DNA from: Chitinophagaceae bacterium
GTDB taxonomy: Bacteria; Bacteroidota; Bacteroidia; Chitinophagales; Chitinophagaceae
Length of the DNA: 64,000 nt
Assembly (NCBI GenBank): GCA_016703625.1
Contig: JADJBP010000002.1
Location: 1 to 64,000, forward strand
Direction: 5' to 3'
Shown: piece after piece, positions 17,956-25,610 of the stretch
Layout: every line of letters begins with the position of its first letter
How positions within the stretch are numbered: position 1 is the stretch's first letter
Position numbers and translations under genes: made by a program
The notes under the pieces: model-generated
The model's input: only the letters and a program-made list of their open reading frames with translations
What the model was told of the DNA's origin: nothing
The model's database searches: none

Positions 17956-18174
17956 TTACTTGTATCTGAAAATGATCCTTCCCCTGGTCAGATCATAAGG
18001 GCTCATTTCCACGCCCACTTTATCACCTGGTAAAATACGGATATAGTGCATCCTCATTTTACCTGAAATGGTGGCCAAAATCTCATGATCATTCTCCAGT
18101 TTTACCTTGAACATAGCATTACTCAACGCTTCAATAATTACTCCATCCTGTTTAATAAGTGCCTGTTTAGCCAT
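17956..18174 (-). CDS. infA: Translation initiation factor IF-1
   Basis: IF-1 binds the ribosomal A site during initiation together with IF-2 and IF-3. The 72-residue OB-fold protein shows [40 protein letters not shown] and [20 protein letters not shown]. It is the first gene of the operon within the block read here; the region upstream (18175-18383) holds no gene on this strand. The frame is intact. Confidence 0.98.
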   Translation of the reverse strand: MAKQALIKQDGVIIEALSNAMFKVKLENDHEILATISGKMRMHYIRILPGDKVGVEMSPYDLTRGRIIFRYK

Positions 18175-18383
18175 AATTTTTGGAGCGCAAAGATAGGAGG
18201 AATTATTTAATTAACAGCAAAATACAGACAGAATTACCAACAATTCCGGGTTTTTCCACAAAAAAACGGAAACCATGCTGTTTTAGCCATTCTGGAGGTC
18301 AAAAAACGGGGTTTTGCTTAAATGCCAACCCAAAATATTAAAATTGCAAAAATGATATTTCGGGATCATTTCCAATAAATTAT

Positions 18384-18412
18384 AAAAAAAGCCCCAGGCA
18401 GGTGCCCGGGGC
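18384..18412 (-). terminator. Rho-independent terminator of the 18.4 kb gene
   Basis: On the - strand GCCCCGGGCA pairs with TGCCTGGGGC around a short loop and is followed by seven T. It is 26 bases after the stop of the gene at 18438-18845 and separates it from infA. Confidence 0.85.
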
Positions 18413-18437
18413 CCGAATAATTTAAAAATTCCAGGTT

Positions 18438-18845
18438 TTAATCAAATGACTCATCATTCAGGTGAACCTTTGTCATATCATAAAAATGATTTTGTAACTG
18501 GTGTACATTGATGGGATGCAGAATATGGCGGTGTTCATCGCGGTACCATATCTCAAATTTTGAAAAATCTCCGGCTGCAGGAAGCTGCATCCGGAAAGCA
18601 CCCTTCATATATTTAACGGTACCATCATCATGAACCTCTTTGTGAAATTTCAGTTTGGTAAGCTGGTTATCATCCAGGGGTATGGCACTCAACTGTTCGG
18701 TTTCGTACCAGAAATCCTGTACACCGTTATTTACACAAACCTGCTTTTCATTGTGATTGAGGTTGGTAACCTCGCCCTGGACTTTATCGCCGTCGTTATC
18801 TGCAATTAAATAATCGCCTACTTTAATTTCATGGAATTGTATCAT
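18438..18845 (-). CDS. Conserved hypothetical protein (135 aa)
   Basis: I do not recognise this family. The first Met of the favoured start is at 18845 (MIQFHEIKVGDYLIADNDGD), because an upstream in-frame Met adds a poorly conserved-looking leader. The N-terminal 60 residues read like a small beta-barrel of the KOW/SH3 kind (VGDYLIADNDGDKVQGEVTN), and the C-terminal part is charged with HRHILHPINVHQLQNHFYD. A similar arrangement is seen in small Bacteroidota proteins of unknown role. There is no signal peptide or membrane segment. It stands alone between infA and hmgA and has its own terminator. Confidence 0.55.
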   Translation of the reverse strand: MIQFHEIKVGDYLIADNDGDKVQGEVTNLNHNEKQVCVNNGVQDFWYETEQLSAIPLDDNQLTKLKFHKEVHDDGTVKYMKGAFRMQLPAAGDFSKFEIWYRDEHRHILHPINVHQLQNHFYDMTKVHLNDESFD

Positions 18846-18905
18846 GGTAATTTGTTTTTTATATGGCCAATTTATGATTTTTTTATAAAACTGCAATTAA
18901 ATTAT

Positions 18906-18982
18906 AAAACGTAAGAATTCGCCTGTTGGCGATTTCGGAACACCCTTCGGCGGGTTAACAGAACACGCCACAAGGCGGGTTC
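18906..18982. repeat. GC-rich palindromic repeats downstream of hmgA
   Basis: Three short GC-rich inverted motifs follow each other: CGCCTGTTGGCG, then AACACCCTTCGGCGGGTTAA and AACACGCCACAAGGCGGGTT. The last two share the frame AACAC...GGCGGGTT. They are placed at the 3' end of hmgA and may act as a REP-like element or terminator. Confidence 0.45.
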
Positions 18983-20140
18983 CTACTCAGCCCAACTCAT
19001 AACATACCCTTCATTCTCAATTTCCAATGCCTGCACCGTTATTTGTAAAGGACGAAAGGTATCTACCATCACCGCCAGTTCAGCGGTTTCCTTTGCTCCG
19101 ATGCTTTTTTCAACAGCACCGGGATGCGGGCCATGCGGGATACCTGCCGGATGCAAGGTGATCATGCCCCTGGTCACATGTTTACGGCTCATAAATTCTC
19201 CGGCAACATAATATAACACTTCATCACTGTCAATATTACTGTGGTTATAGGGAGCCGGGATGGCTTCGGGATGATAATCATATAACCGGGGGACAAAGGA
19301 ACAAACCACAAAAGTATCTGTTTCAAATGTCTGGTGTACCGGTGGTGGCTGGTGTACACGACCGGTAATGGGTTCAAAATCGTGAATAGAAAAAATATAC
19401 GGGTAACAGCAACCATCCCAGCCGATCACATCAAATGGATGCGTGCCATAATGCAGTCCGTATAAAATGCCTTTCTTTTTTGTTTTGATCAAAAAGTCGC
19501 CCTGCTCATCATGTGTTTTCAGATCCTGTGGCGTACGGATATCCCTTTCGCAAAAAGGAGCATGCTCCATCAACTGGCCAAACCTGCTCATGTATCTTTT
19601 GGGAAAACGCAGTGGCGTAAATGATTCTACAATAAATAAGCGGTTCTTTTCATCATTGAATTCAATCTGATAGATCGTTCCCCTCGGCAAAACAATATAA
19701 TCGCCATAACTGAATGGCAATTCACCATACTGTGTTTTTACTTTTCCTGTTCCTTCATGTACAAAGATCATCTCATCGGCATCTGCATTCTTGTAAAAAT
19801 AATCTGTCATGCTTTGCATGGGAGATGCCAGCACGATATGACAGTCGCCATTTACCAGCACCGCTTTGCGGCTTTGCAGGTAATCCGCTTCCGGCTTCAC
19901 GTTAAATCCTTCAAAACTGCGGTGTTTCAGCATTTTTTCTTCTGCTACTTTCGGCGAAACATCAATGGGTTCATCCGTTTTGGTGATCATGGTTGGCGGG
20001 TAGCAATGGTACAGCAAAGCATAATCATCCGAAAATCCTTCGGTTGAAAAGAGTTGTTCGGCATATAAGGTTCCGTCGGGTTTCCTGAACTGGGTATGCC
20101 GCTTATGTGGAATCTTTCCAAGTGTATAATAGTGTGACAT
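18983..20140 (-). CDS. hmgA: Homogentisate 1,2-dioxygenase
   Basis: HmgA opens the ring of homogentisate with iron and oxygen to maleylacetoacetate, a step of tyrosine and phenylalanine breakdown. The 385-residue protein is of the shorter bacterial type. It has a double cupin layout. The C-terminal cupin shows the iron-site region YNHSNIDSDEVLYYVAGEF, then HPAGIPHGPHPGAVE. Earlier marks are DEMIFVHEGTGKVKTQYGEL and IVLPRGTIYQIEF. No other gene of the pathway (hpd, fahA) is next to it, so it may be an isolated gene here. The frame is intact. Confidence 0.9.
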   Translation of the reverse strand: MSHYYTLGKIPHKRHTQFRKPDGTLYAEQLFSTEGFSDDYALLYHCYPPTMITKTDEPIDVSPKVAEEKMLKHRSFEGFNVKPEADYLQSRKAVLVNGDCHIVLASPMQSMTDYFYKNADADEMIFVHEGTGKVKTQYGELPFSYGDYIVLPRGTIYQIEFNDEKNRLFIVESFTPLRFPKRYMSRFGQLMEHAPFCERDIRTPQDLKTHDEQGDFLIKTKKKGILYGLHYGTHPFDVIGWDGCCYPYIFSIHDFEPITGRVHQPPPVHQTFETDTFVVCSFVPRLYDYHPEAIPAPYNHSNIDSDEVLYYVAGEFMSRKHVTRGMITLHPAGIPHGPHPGAVEKSIGAKETAELAVMVDTFRPLQITVQALEIENEGYVMSWAE

Positions 20141-20337
20141 AAATAATAATTAAAATGAAAAATTAATAATGAAAAATGCTGCAGCATTTGACCAGCATTA
20201 ACGGACACAAAGTTCCAGGGATGCCAGGAGGAAAATATATTTCCAGCTGCGCTTGTCAATATAATAGGTAAAGTTTCGGTGAAATAGCATTGGCTGATCT
20301 TGTTACTGTAAATTTACAGGATATAATCATAAAAAAC

Positions 20338-20832
20338 GTGACAAGAATTGGATTAGTTTCTGATACGCATCATTACCTCGATGAAAATATCTTTGAGCAT
20401 TTTAAAAAATGCGACGAGGTTTGGCATGCAGGGGATTTTGGAAGTGCAGAAATTGCCGGGAAGATCAAAGCCCATAAGACTTTGAGGGGTGTTTACGGTA
20501 ATATCGACGGTCAGGATATCAGGTCTGAATTCCCGGAGCAGCTGGTCTTTATGTGCGAGGGCGTAAAAGTGATGATGAAACATATTGGTGGTTACCCACC
20601 CAATTACAACCCCGAAACAAAAAAGGAATTACTGATACAACGCCCGCAATTGTTCATCAGCGGCCATTCGCATATTTTGAAGATCATGTATGATGACCGG
20701 CTGAACTGCCTGCACATGAACCCCGGCGCCGCCGGTAAACAGGGATGGCACAAGGTAAGGACCATCATCCGGTTCGTGATCGATGGCAAAGAAATGAAAG
20801 ATGCTGAAGTGATTGAACTGGGGCCCAGGTAA
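20338..20832 (+). CDS. YfcE-type metallophosphoesterase
   Basis: This is a small calcineurin-like phosphodiesterase of the YfcE/MJ0936 group. Metal-binding motifs are visible in order: IGLVSDTHHYLD (DxH), VWHAGDFGS (GD), GVYGNID (GNxD), HIGGYPP and ISGHSHILK (GHSH). With these five blocks the enzyme is likely active, but the substrate is unknown. The start is chosen at GTG 20338 (VTRIGLVSD), which fits family length (164 aa); an in-frame TTG at 20290 adds 16 residues of no known match. The upstream neighbour hmgA is divergent. Cytoplasmic. Confidence 0.85.
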   Translation: MTRIGLVSDTHHYLDENIFEHFKKCDEVWHAGDFGSAEIAGKIKAHKTLRGVYGNIDGQDIRSEFPEQLVFMCEGVKVMMKHIGGYPPNYNPETKKELLIQRPQLFISGHSHILKIMYDDRLNCLHMNPGAAGKQGWHKVRTIIRFVIDGKEMKDAEVIELGPR

Positions 20833-20837
20833 GAATA

Positions 20838-20972
20838 AAAGTTAATCCGTTAATTACGTTAATCGGTAGTTACGGGAATAAGTATAACAGTATTGAACTT
20901 CGCAATTATTAAGCTTATTCCCGCAACTATGGATTAACGGATTAACCAATTAACGGATTAACTAATTAACGT
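20838..20972. repeat. Self-complementary TTAATCCGTTAATT word array
   Basis: Variants of GTTAATCCGTTAATTACG occupy the left half and GGATTAACGGATTAACCAAT occupies the right half. Around the middle GGGAATAAGTATAAC pairs with GCTTATTCCCGC. The whole convergent spacer can fold into one long hairpin between the phosphodiesterase and the PD40 gene. No gene is present. Confidence 0.55.
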
Positions 20973-20974
20973 TT

Positions 20975-22078
20975 CTACTCCACCCAATCTGCAATAAAAA
21001 TATTGGTATCTCGGGTCCCGCCGTTATTACGATTGCTGCAGAAAATAACTTTTTTCCCATCCGGACTGAACATCGGGAATGCATCAAACCCCTTATCCCT
21101 GCTTATTTTTTCCATTTTCTTCCCTTCCAGATCTGTGAGGTACATGTTAAAGGGGAAACCCCGCTTGTACTCATGGTTGCTGCAGAAAATAATGTGTTTT
21201 CCGTCAGGTGTAAAATTAGGAGCCCAGTTTGCCTGTTCTAAAAAAGTTACCTGGCGGGCATCGCTGCCATCGGCATTGGCGATCCATACTTCCATATGGG
21301 TAGGTGCCACTAAATTTTCTTTCAGCAGGTCTTTGTACTCTTTTATCTCTTCGGGGGTTTGGGGCCTTGAAGCCCGCCATAATATTTTTGTCCCGTCGGG
21401 GCTAAACCAGGCACCACCATCATAACCCAAAGTATTCGTGATACGCTTTACTTTTTTTCCGTTCAGGTTCATGGTATATAATTCCAGGTCACCGTCACGC
21501 ATGGATGTAAATAATATTTTATCGCCTTTGGGTGAAATGGTTGCCTCGGCATCGTAACCTTTTGTTTTGGTCAGCCGCTTAACAATTTTTCCATCCAGGT
21601 CGGCCTTAAAAATATCGAAGCTTTCATAAATGGGCCAGATATATTTATTGCCGTATTTTTTTCTGTCCGGTACGGGCGGGCATTCACTACTTCCCAGGTG
21701 GGTAGAACCGTAAACGATATGTTTATTATCCGGAAAAAAATAGGCACAGGTCGTTCTGCCGGTTCCGGTACTAACCATTTTAGGCTCAAATTTTTCTCCG
21801 GGGCCCGGTATCTTTCCCATCCAGATCTGGTCGCAAAGAATCCCCTCTTTGGGATTTGTTTTCTGAAAAACGATATACTTGCCATCGAAACTGAAATACG
21901 CTTCTGCATTGTCGCCGCCAAATGTTAGCTGCTGCACATTGGCAAAATGCTTTTCACCTTCAAAATGTGTGGTGTCATTAACGGCTATCCTTTGATCCGG
22001 TTTAACGCTGTTGTATTTAAAAGAAACCAATACCATTACAGCTGCAAAAATGGCTGTTACAAAAAACATTTTTTTCAT
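20975..22078 (-). CDS. Exported TolB-like PD40 beta-propeller protein
   Basis: This 367-residue protein has an N-terminal export signal (residues about 4-20, FFVTAIFAAVMVLVSFKY) followed by a beta-propeller of PD40/WD40-like repeats. The repeats show the family pattern SPDGKKI, as in FSFDGKYIVFQ, SPKGDKILFTS, SPDGTKILWRAS, TPDGKHIIFCSN and SPDGKKVIFCSN. TolB-type propellers bind partner proteins at the cell envelope; the partner here is unknown. There is no OmpA or peptidase domain. It is convergent with the phosphodiesterase and divergent from the TPR lipoprotein. The frame is intact. Confidence 0.8.
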   Translation of the reverse strand: MKKMFFVTAIFAAVMVLVSFKYNSVKPDQRIAVNDTTHFEGEKHFANVQQLTFGGDNAEAYFSFDGKYIVFQKTNPKEGILCDQIWMGKIPGPGEKFEPKMVSTGTGRTTCAYFFPDNKHIVYGSTHLGSSECPPVPDRKKYGNKYIWPIYESFDIFKADLDGKIVKRLTKTKGYDAEATISPKGDKILFTSMRDGDLELYTMNLNGKKVKRITNTLGYDGGAWFSPDGTKILWRASRPQTPEEIKEYKDLLKENLVAPTHMEVWIANADGSDARQVTFLEQANWAPNFTPDGKHIIFCSNHEYKRGFPFNMYLTDLEGKKMEKISRDKGFDAFPMFSPDGKKVIFCSNRNNGGTRDTNIFIADWVE

Positions 22079-22176
22079 ACTTCGTCAATTTAGTGCGGCA
22101 AAGATAATTTATGTTAAAATTTCATTTGTCAGGAAATTGTCATCTGCCTGAACAACAGAGCATGTATTTTTGCAGC

Positions 22177-22983
22177 ATGATAAGATCAATAGTATGTTGC
22201 CTTTTTTTTCTGATAACAATCATGGCCTGTAATAACCAGGATCAGGATAAAAAGGCAGCTGAAGAATCCGTTCCGGAGTTCAACCGTGAAAAAGAATTAA
22301 AAGATTCGATCGCGGCTTTTCCGGATTCGTTTTTATTAAAAGAAAATTTGATCCAGTTTTACCGCGACAATGATGACCTGGATAAAGCGATCAGCCTGGC
22401 CCGTGAATTATTAAAAAAAGACAGCGCCGGAGCCAGGGCCTGGGATATCATCGGAACCTTGCAGTTTGAAAATGAAGATACTTTGAATGCCATCAGGTCG
22501 TTTGAGACCGCATTGAAAATAAACCCAGCACCCCGTTATATCATTCTGCTTGGCTCCATGTATGCACAAACAAAAAACAGGGCCGCATTAAAAATGGCTG
22601 ATGCATTGATCCTTTCAAAACTGCCTGAAACGGAAAAGGAAGCATATTTTATAAAAGGCCTTTATTATAATTATACCGGGGCTTACAGCCAGGCCATTGG
22701 TTTTTTTGATAAAACCCTGTCACTGGATCATATGCATATGTTTGCCTATCGTGAAAAAGGGATAGCGCTATATGAAATGGGCAAATATGAAGATGCCATT
22801 ACGGTGCTGGATAAAGCCGTAACACTCCGTAATAATTTTGATGAAGGTTATTACTGGCTTGGCCGCTGCCTGGAAAAACTGAATAAACCTAATGATGCCA
22901 TAGAAGAATACAGGACCGCGTTGATGTATTCGCCGGATTATACCGAAGCTAAAGAAGCTTTGACCCGGTTGGAAGCCCCCTAA
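22177..22983 (+). CDS. TPR-repeat lipoprotein
   Basis: The 268-residue chain begins with a lipoprotein signal ending LITIMAC (Cys at about residue 18) when ATG 22177 is used. An in-frame ATG at 22111 adds a cysteine-rich leader that destroys the signal. The rest is made of tetratricopeptide repeats: AWDIIGTLQFENEDTLNAIR, YFIKGLYYNYTGAYSQAIGF, AYREKGIALYEMGKYEDAIT and GYYWLGRCLEKLNKPNDAIE. TPR lipoproteins act as protein-protein scaffolds in the envelope; no partner can be named. TATTTTTG at 22165-22172 fits a -7 box but would place the transcript start at the ATG. Confidence 0.85.
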   Translation: MIRSIVCCLFFLITIMACNNQDQDKKAAEESVPEFNREKELKDSIAAFPDSFLLKENLIQFYRDNDDLDKAISLARELLKKDSAGARAWDIIGTLQFENEDTLNAIRSFETALKINPAPRYIILLGSMYAQTKNRAALKMADALILSKLPETEKEAYFIKGLYYNYTGAYSQAIGFFDKTLSLDHMHMFAYREKGIALYEMGKYEDAITVLDKAVTLRNNFDEGYYWLGRCLEKLNKPNDAIEEYRTALMYSPDYTEAKEALTRLEAP

Positions 22984-23059
22984 AACTGTCTCACGGAAGC
23001 CAGGCTACCCAAAAGGCACTTTGTGGCATATAAGTAATAAATTTGCATTTGCTCTTATT

Positions 23060-23131
23060 ACCAATTAACCAATTAACCAATTAACCAATTAACCAATTAA
23101 CCAATTAACCAATTAACCAATTAACCAATTA
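23060..23131. repeat. Nine tandem copies of ACCAATTA directly before rpe
   Basis: The 8-base unit ACCAATTA is repeated nine times without a mismatch, and the last partial copy runs into the rpe start codon (23138). The whole ribosome-binding and leader region of rpe is therefore simple repeat. A change in copy number would alter leader length in steps of 8 bases. Confidence 0.95.
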
Positions 23132-23137
23132 ACCAAC

Positions 23138-23785
23138 ATGCCCATCATCGCCCCATCCTTATTAGCATCTGATTTTTTGAACCTGCAATCTGAATGCAAC
23201 ATGCTTAACAAAAGTAATGCAGACTGGTTTCACCTGGATGTAATGGATGGCCGCTTTGTTCCCAATATCAGTTATGGGCCAATGCTTGTAGAAGTTTTCA
23301 GAAAAGCAACGACCAAGATCTGTGATGTGCACTTAATGATCGAAGATCCGGGCAAATATGCTGAAGCATTTAAAAAAGCAGGCGCCGATATTTTATCTGT
23401 ACACATTGAAGCCTGCCCGCATTTGCACCGCAATATCCAGCAGATAAAAAGTTTGGGTATGCAGGCAGGTGTGGCCGTTAACCCGCACACCCCGGTTGAA
23501 TTGTTAAAAGATATTCTGGCAGATATTGACCTGGTTTGCCTGATGAGTGTAAACCCTGGATTTGGCGGACAATCATTCATACCTCACACGTTACATAAAA
23601 TAAAACTGCTGCGTGAAATGATCGATGAACATTCACTTCATGTAAAAATTGAAGTTGACGGAGGCGTAACCCTGGAAAATGCAAAGTTGATCATTGATGC
23701 TGGCGCCGATGTGCTGGTAGCGGGCAATACCGTGTTTAAAGCCGCCGATCCCATTGCCATGATTGCTGCTTTAAAAAAATTATAA
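23138..23785 (+). CDS. rpe: Ribulose-phosphate 3-epimerase
   Basis: Rpe interconverts ribulose 5-phosphate and xylulose 5-phosphate in the pentose phosphate pathway. The 215 residues form a TIM barrel. Active-site motifs: IAPSLLASDF, WFHLDVMDGRFVPN with the metal His and Asp, VHLMIEDP, SVNPGFGGQSFIP, KIEVDGGV with the second catalytic Asp, and ADVLVAGNTVF. ATG 23138 is the only sensible start and sits just after a simple-repeat array that replaces the normal leader. The frame is intact. A terminator follows at 23863. Confidence 0.97.
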   Translation: MPIIAPSLLASDFLNLQSECNMLNKSNADWFHLDVMDGRFVPNISYGPMLVEVFRKATTKICDVHLMIEDPGKYAEAFKKAGADILSVHIEACPHLHRNIQQIKSLGMQAGVAVNPHTPVELLKDILADIDLVCLMSVNPGFGGQSFIPHTLHKIKLLREMIDEHSLHVKIEVDGGVTLENAKLIIDAGADVLVAGNTVFKAADPIAMIAALKKL

Positions 23786-23797
23786 CCATCCATGTAA

Positions 23798-23828
23798 GGG
23801 AAGGCAAGCTTTGAAAACTTGCCTTCCC
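23798..23828. terminator. Perfect 11-bp hairpin after rpe
   Basis: GGGAAGGCAAG (23798-23808) pairs exactly with CTTGCCTTCCC (23818-23828). No T-run follows, so it may protect the mRNA end or act as a weak terminator before the next hairpin. Confidence 0.5.
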
Positions 23829-23862
23829 TGGAGCAAAATTGAAGTCAAACACAACTGCCCAT

Positions 23863-23896
23863 AAAAAAATTGCGACAATACTGCCGCAATTTTTTT
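23863..23896. terminator. Bidirectional terminator after rpe
   Basis: AAAAAAATTGCG pairs with CGCAATTTTTTT around a ten-base loop. The T-run on either strand makes it a plausible terminator for rpe (+) and for any transcript from the - strand (DUF3703 operon). Confidence 0.75.
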
Positions 23897-23915
23897 ATTA
23901 ATTAAAAGGCTGTTG

Positions 23916-23990
23916 TCAGGAGAAGGCCTGTATCGTTCCCAAAACAGATGCAAGCATCACTACACATTTCCAACAATAAGTTCTGTTCAT
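23916..23990 (-). CDS. Possible 24-residue small membrane peptide
   Basis: An open frame of 25 codons reads MNRTYCWKCVVMLASVLGTI then QAFS and a stop. It has one hydrophobic stretch and two cysteines near the N terminus (CWKC). It lies 20 bases before a good terminator and after an AT-rich segment, as a small gene might. Nothing else supports expression and no family is recognised. Chance is quite possible. Confidence 0.25.
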   Translation of the reverse strand: MNRTYCWKCVVMLASVLGTIQAFS

Positions 23991-24023
23991 TTTTATTTGT
24001 TTTAATGACTGTAAAAATACAGG

Positions 24024-24404
24024 TTATAAAGTTTTGGTTTTGTTAATAATGGCTGCAAGGTCTTCCGGTATTTCCATTGGTTTTAATGGTGGCACATCTG
24101 CACCACCGGTATTTCCAACAGGAATTTTTCCAACAAATGATTTTACACCGCCAACCAATAACCTGGGGACCTGGCCAAGTATCTCTTTCCCGTTTTTTAT
24201 TTTAATGCCAAAGCCCAACATTTTCCAATGCACTTCAGTATGTTCAAAGGGGTATGGCTGACCCAGGATATGGGCCCGCTCCAGGTGCTGCCAGCTTTGC
24301 CTGTAAAGCTTTTTATCAAATGCATTTTTTGCCTGCAACAATTCTTCCCGGTAAAAGGGCTTTACAGATCCAGGCATGGTCGTATGTATTTTCATCATCC
24401 CCAT
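24024..24404 (-). CDS. DUF3703 family protein in metal efflux operon
   Basis: This 126-residue protein matches the DUF3703 family: REELLQAKNAFDKKLYRQSW, then HLERAHILGQPYPFEHTEVH, then MLGFGIKIKNGKEILGQVPR. Members usually lie beside heavy-metal efflux pumps; the function is not known. Histidines in the HLERAHILGQ...HTEVHW stretch could bind metal (inference). The start at 24404 touches the stop of the adaptor gene with no gap, so the two are probably translationally coupled. An alternative start is the next Met (MMKIHTT). Confidence 0.8.
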   Translation of the reverse strand: MGMMKIHTTMPGSVKPFYREELLQAKNAFDKKLYRQSWQHLERAHILGQPYPFEHTEVHWKMLGFGIKIKNGKEILGQVPRLLVGGVKSFVGKIPVGNTGGADVPPLKPMEIPEDLAAIINKTKTL

Positions 24405-25604
24405 TTAATCGTTGTGGCCTTCTGTATTTGTTTGTTTTGCCAGGATAAAAAATGAGCCCTTTGTTACTACTTTGGCACCGGCAGGAATTTCTTTCAACAA
24501 AGTAATTTCACTGTAACCCACATCGCTTGTGCCCTTTACTACCGGTATTCTTCTAAAATGAGTTGTATTGGTTTTTGTATCCACACGGTCAACAATAAAA
24601 ATATAATCCTGCCCCTGGAAATTAATGATCGCTTCTGTAGGGATTGCCGGTAAAGTGGCTTTATCCAGGCTGATGTTGGCGGTAATGTTCATGCCATCAA
24701 TCAACCCCGTTTTATCGCCCTTAACCATAGCATGCACAGAAACCGCTTTACTTTCATTTTCAAAAGACGAACCCAAAGAAAATATTTCCGCATCGTATTC
24801 CTTACCGGGGTTATTGGTTACCGTAAAATGTATCGTTTGTTTATTTTTTAATTTTGGCAGATCTTTTTCGTACACAAACAGATCAAGATGCAGTTGGCTG
24901 TTGTCAACCACTTCAGCGATCACGGTAGTAACATCAACATAACTGCCCATTTTTACATGTACATTACTTACCACACCGCTGATGGGGCTGCGGACAGATA
25001 AAACAGAAACCAATTTTCCATTGGAGAGTGAAGCGGGATTGATTCCCATTAATTGTATCTGCTGCTGCAAAGATGAACGCCTTGTACGCAGCGCTTTTAA
25101 TTCCGCCTCTGCTGCCTGCAGATTTTTTAATGCGCCTGCATTGCCTGCGTTCAGTTCTTTCTGGCGACTGTATTCCTGCTCAGCCAAAACAATTCTTGAA
25201 TTGATCCCAAGATAATCGCCCTGTACCTGTATAAATTCAGGATTGGCTATACTGGCAATCATTTGACCCTTTGATACAATATTTCCCGGCTGAACCAACA
25301 ATGATCTTATGATGCCGCTGTAAACCGAATTAATGCCTGCCTTGTTCTGGTTTGGAACTTTGAGCACACCATTTGTTTTAAGAGAAGCCGTTAATTGTTT
25401 TTGCTCAATTTTACCAAATTCAATACCTATTGTTTTTAACTGTTCAGCAGTTAGTGTTGCTTCATCAGGGTTTTCATGTTCTTCCTTAGGTGTTTCTGTT
25501 ACAGGCACAGCCGGTTCAGCACTCTCATTTCCACCACAGGATATATAGAAACCTGCTGCAACAAAAAAAGCCAGGATGATGATTGATCTGTTATTCATAT
25601 TCAA
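24405..25604 (-). CDS. RND metal efflux periplasmic adaptor lipoprotein (CzcB/CusB-like)
   Basis: This membrane-fusion protein joins the inner-membrane RND pump to the outer-membrane channel. It has 399 residues with a lipoprotein signal whose Cys is at residue 23 (GFYISCGGNES). The order is the usual one: beta-barrel/lipoyl half (LKTNGVLKVPNQNKAG, VQPGNIVSKGQMIASI), an alpha-helical hairpin (EYSRQKELNAGNAGALKNLQ), second lipoyl half (SVRSPISGVVSNVHVKMGSY) and the membrane-proximal domain. No N-terminal His-rich metal domain is seen. It is placed between the pump and DUF3703 in one operon, 6 bases from the pump stop. The frame is intact. Confidence 0.92.
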   Translation of the reverse strand: MNMNNRSIIILAFFVAAGFYISCGGNESAEPAVPVTETPKEEHENPDEATLTAEQLKTIGIEFGKIEQKQLTASLKTNGVLKVPNQNKAGINSVYSGIIRSLLVQPGNIVSKGQMIASIANPEFIQVQGDYLGINSRIVLAEQEYSRQKELNAGNAGALKNLQAAEAELKALRTRRSSLQQQIQLMGINPASLSNGKLVSVLSVRSPISGVVSNVHVKMGSYVDVTTVIAEVVDNSQLHLDLFVYEKDLPKLKNKQTIHFTVTNNPGKEYDAEIFSLGSSFENESKAVSVHAMVKGDKTGLIDGMNITANISLDKATLPAIPTEAIINFQGQDYIFIVDRVDTKTNTTHFRRIPVVKGTSDVGYSEITLLKEIPAGAKVVTKGSFFILAKQTNTEGHND

Positions 25605-25610
25605 ACGGGT

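Noticed and set aside
23060..23131. CRISPR-like direct repeats before rpe
   Set aside because: The repeat unit is 8 bases with no spacers and no cas genes are present; it is a simple tandem repeat.
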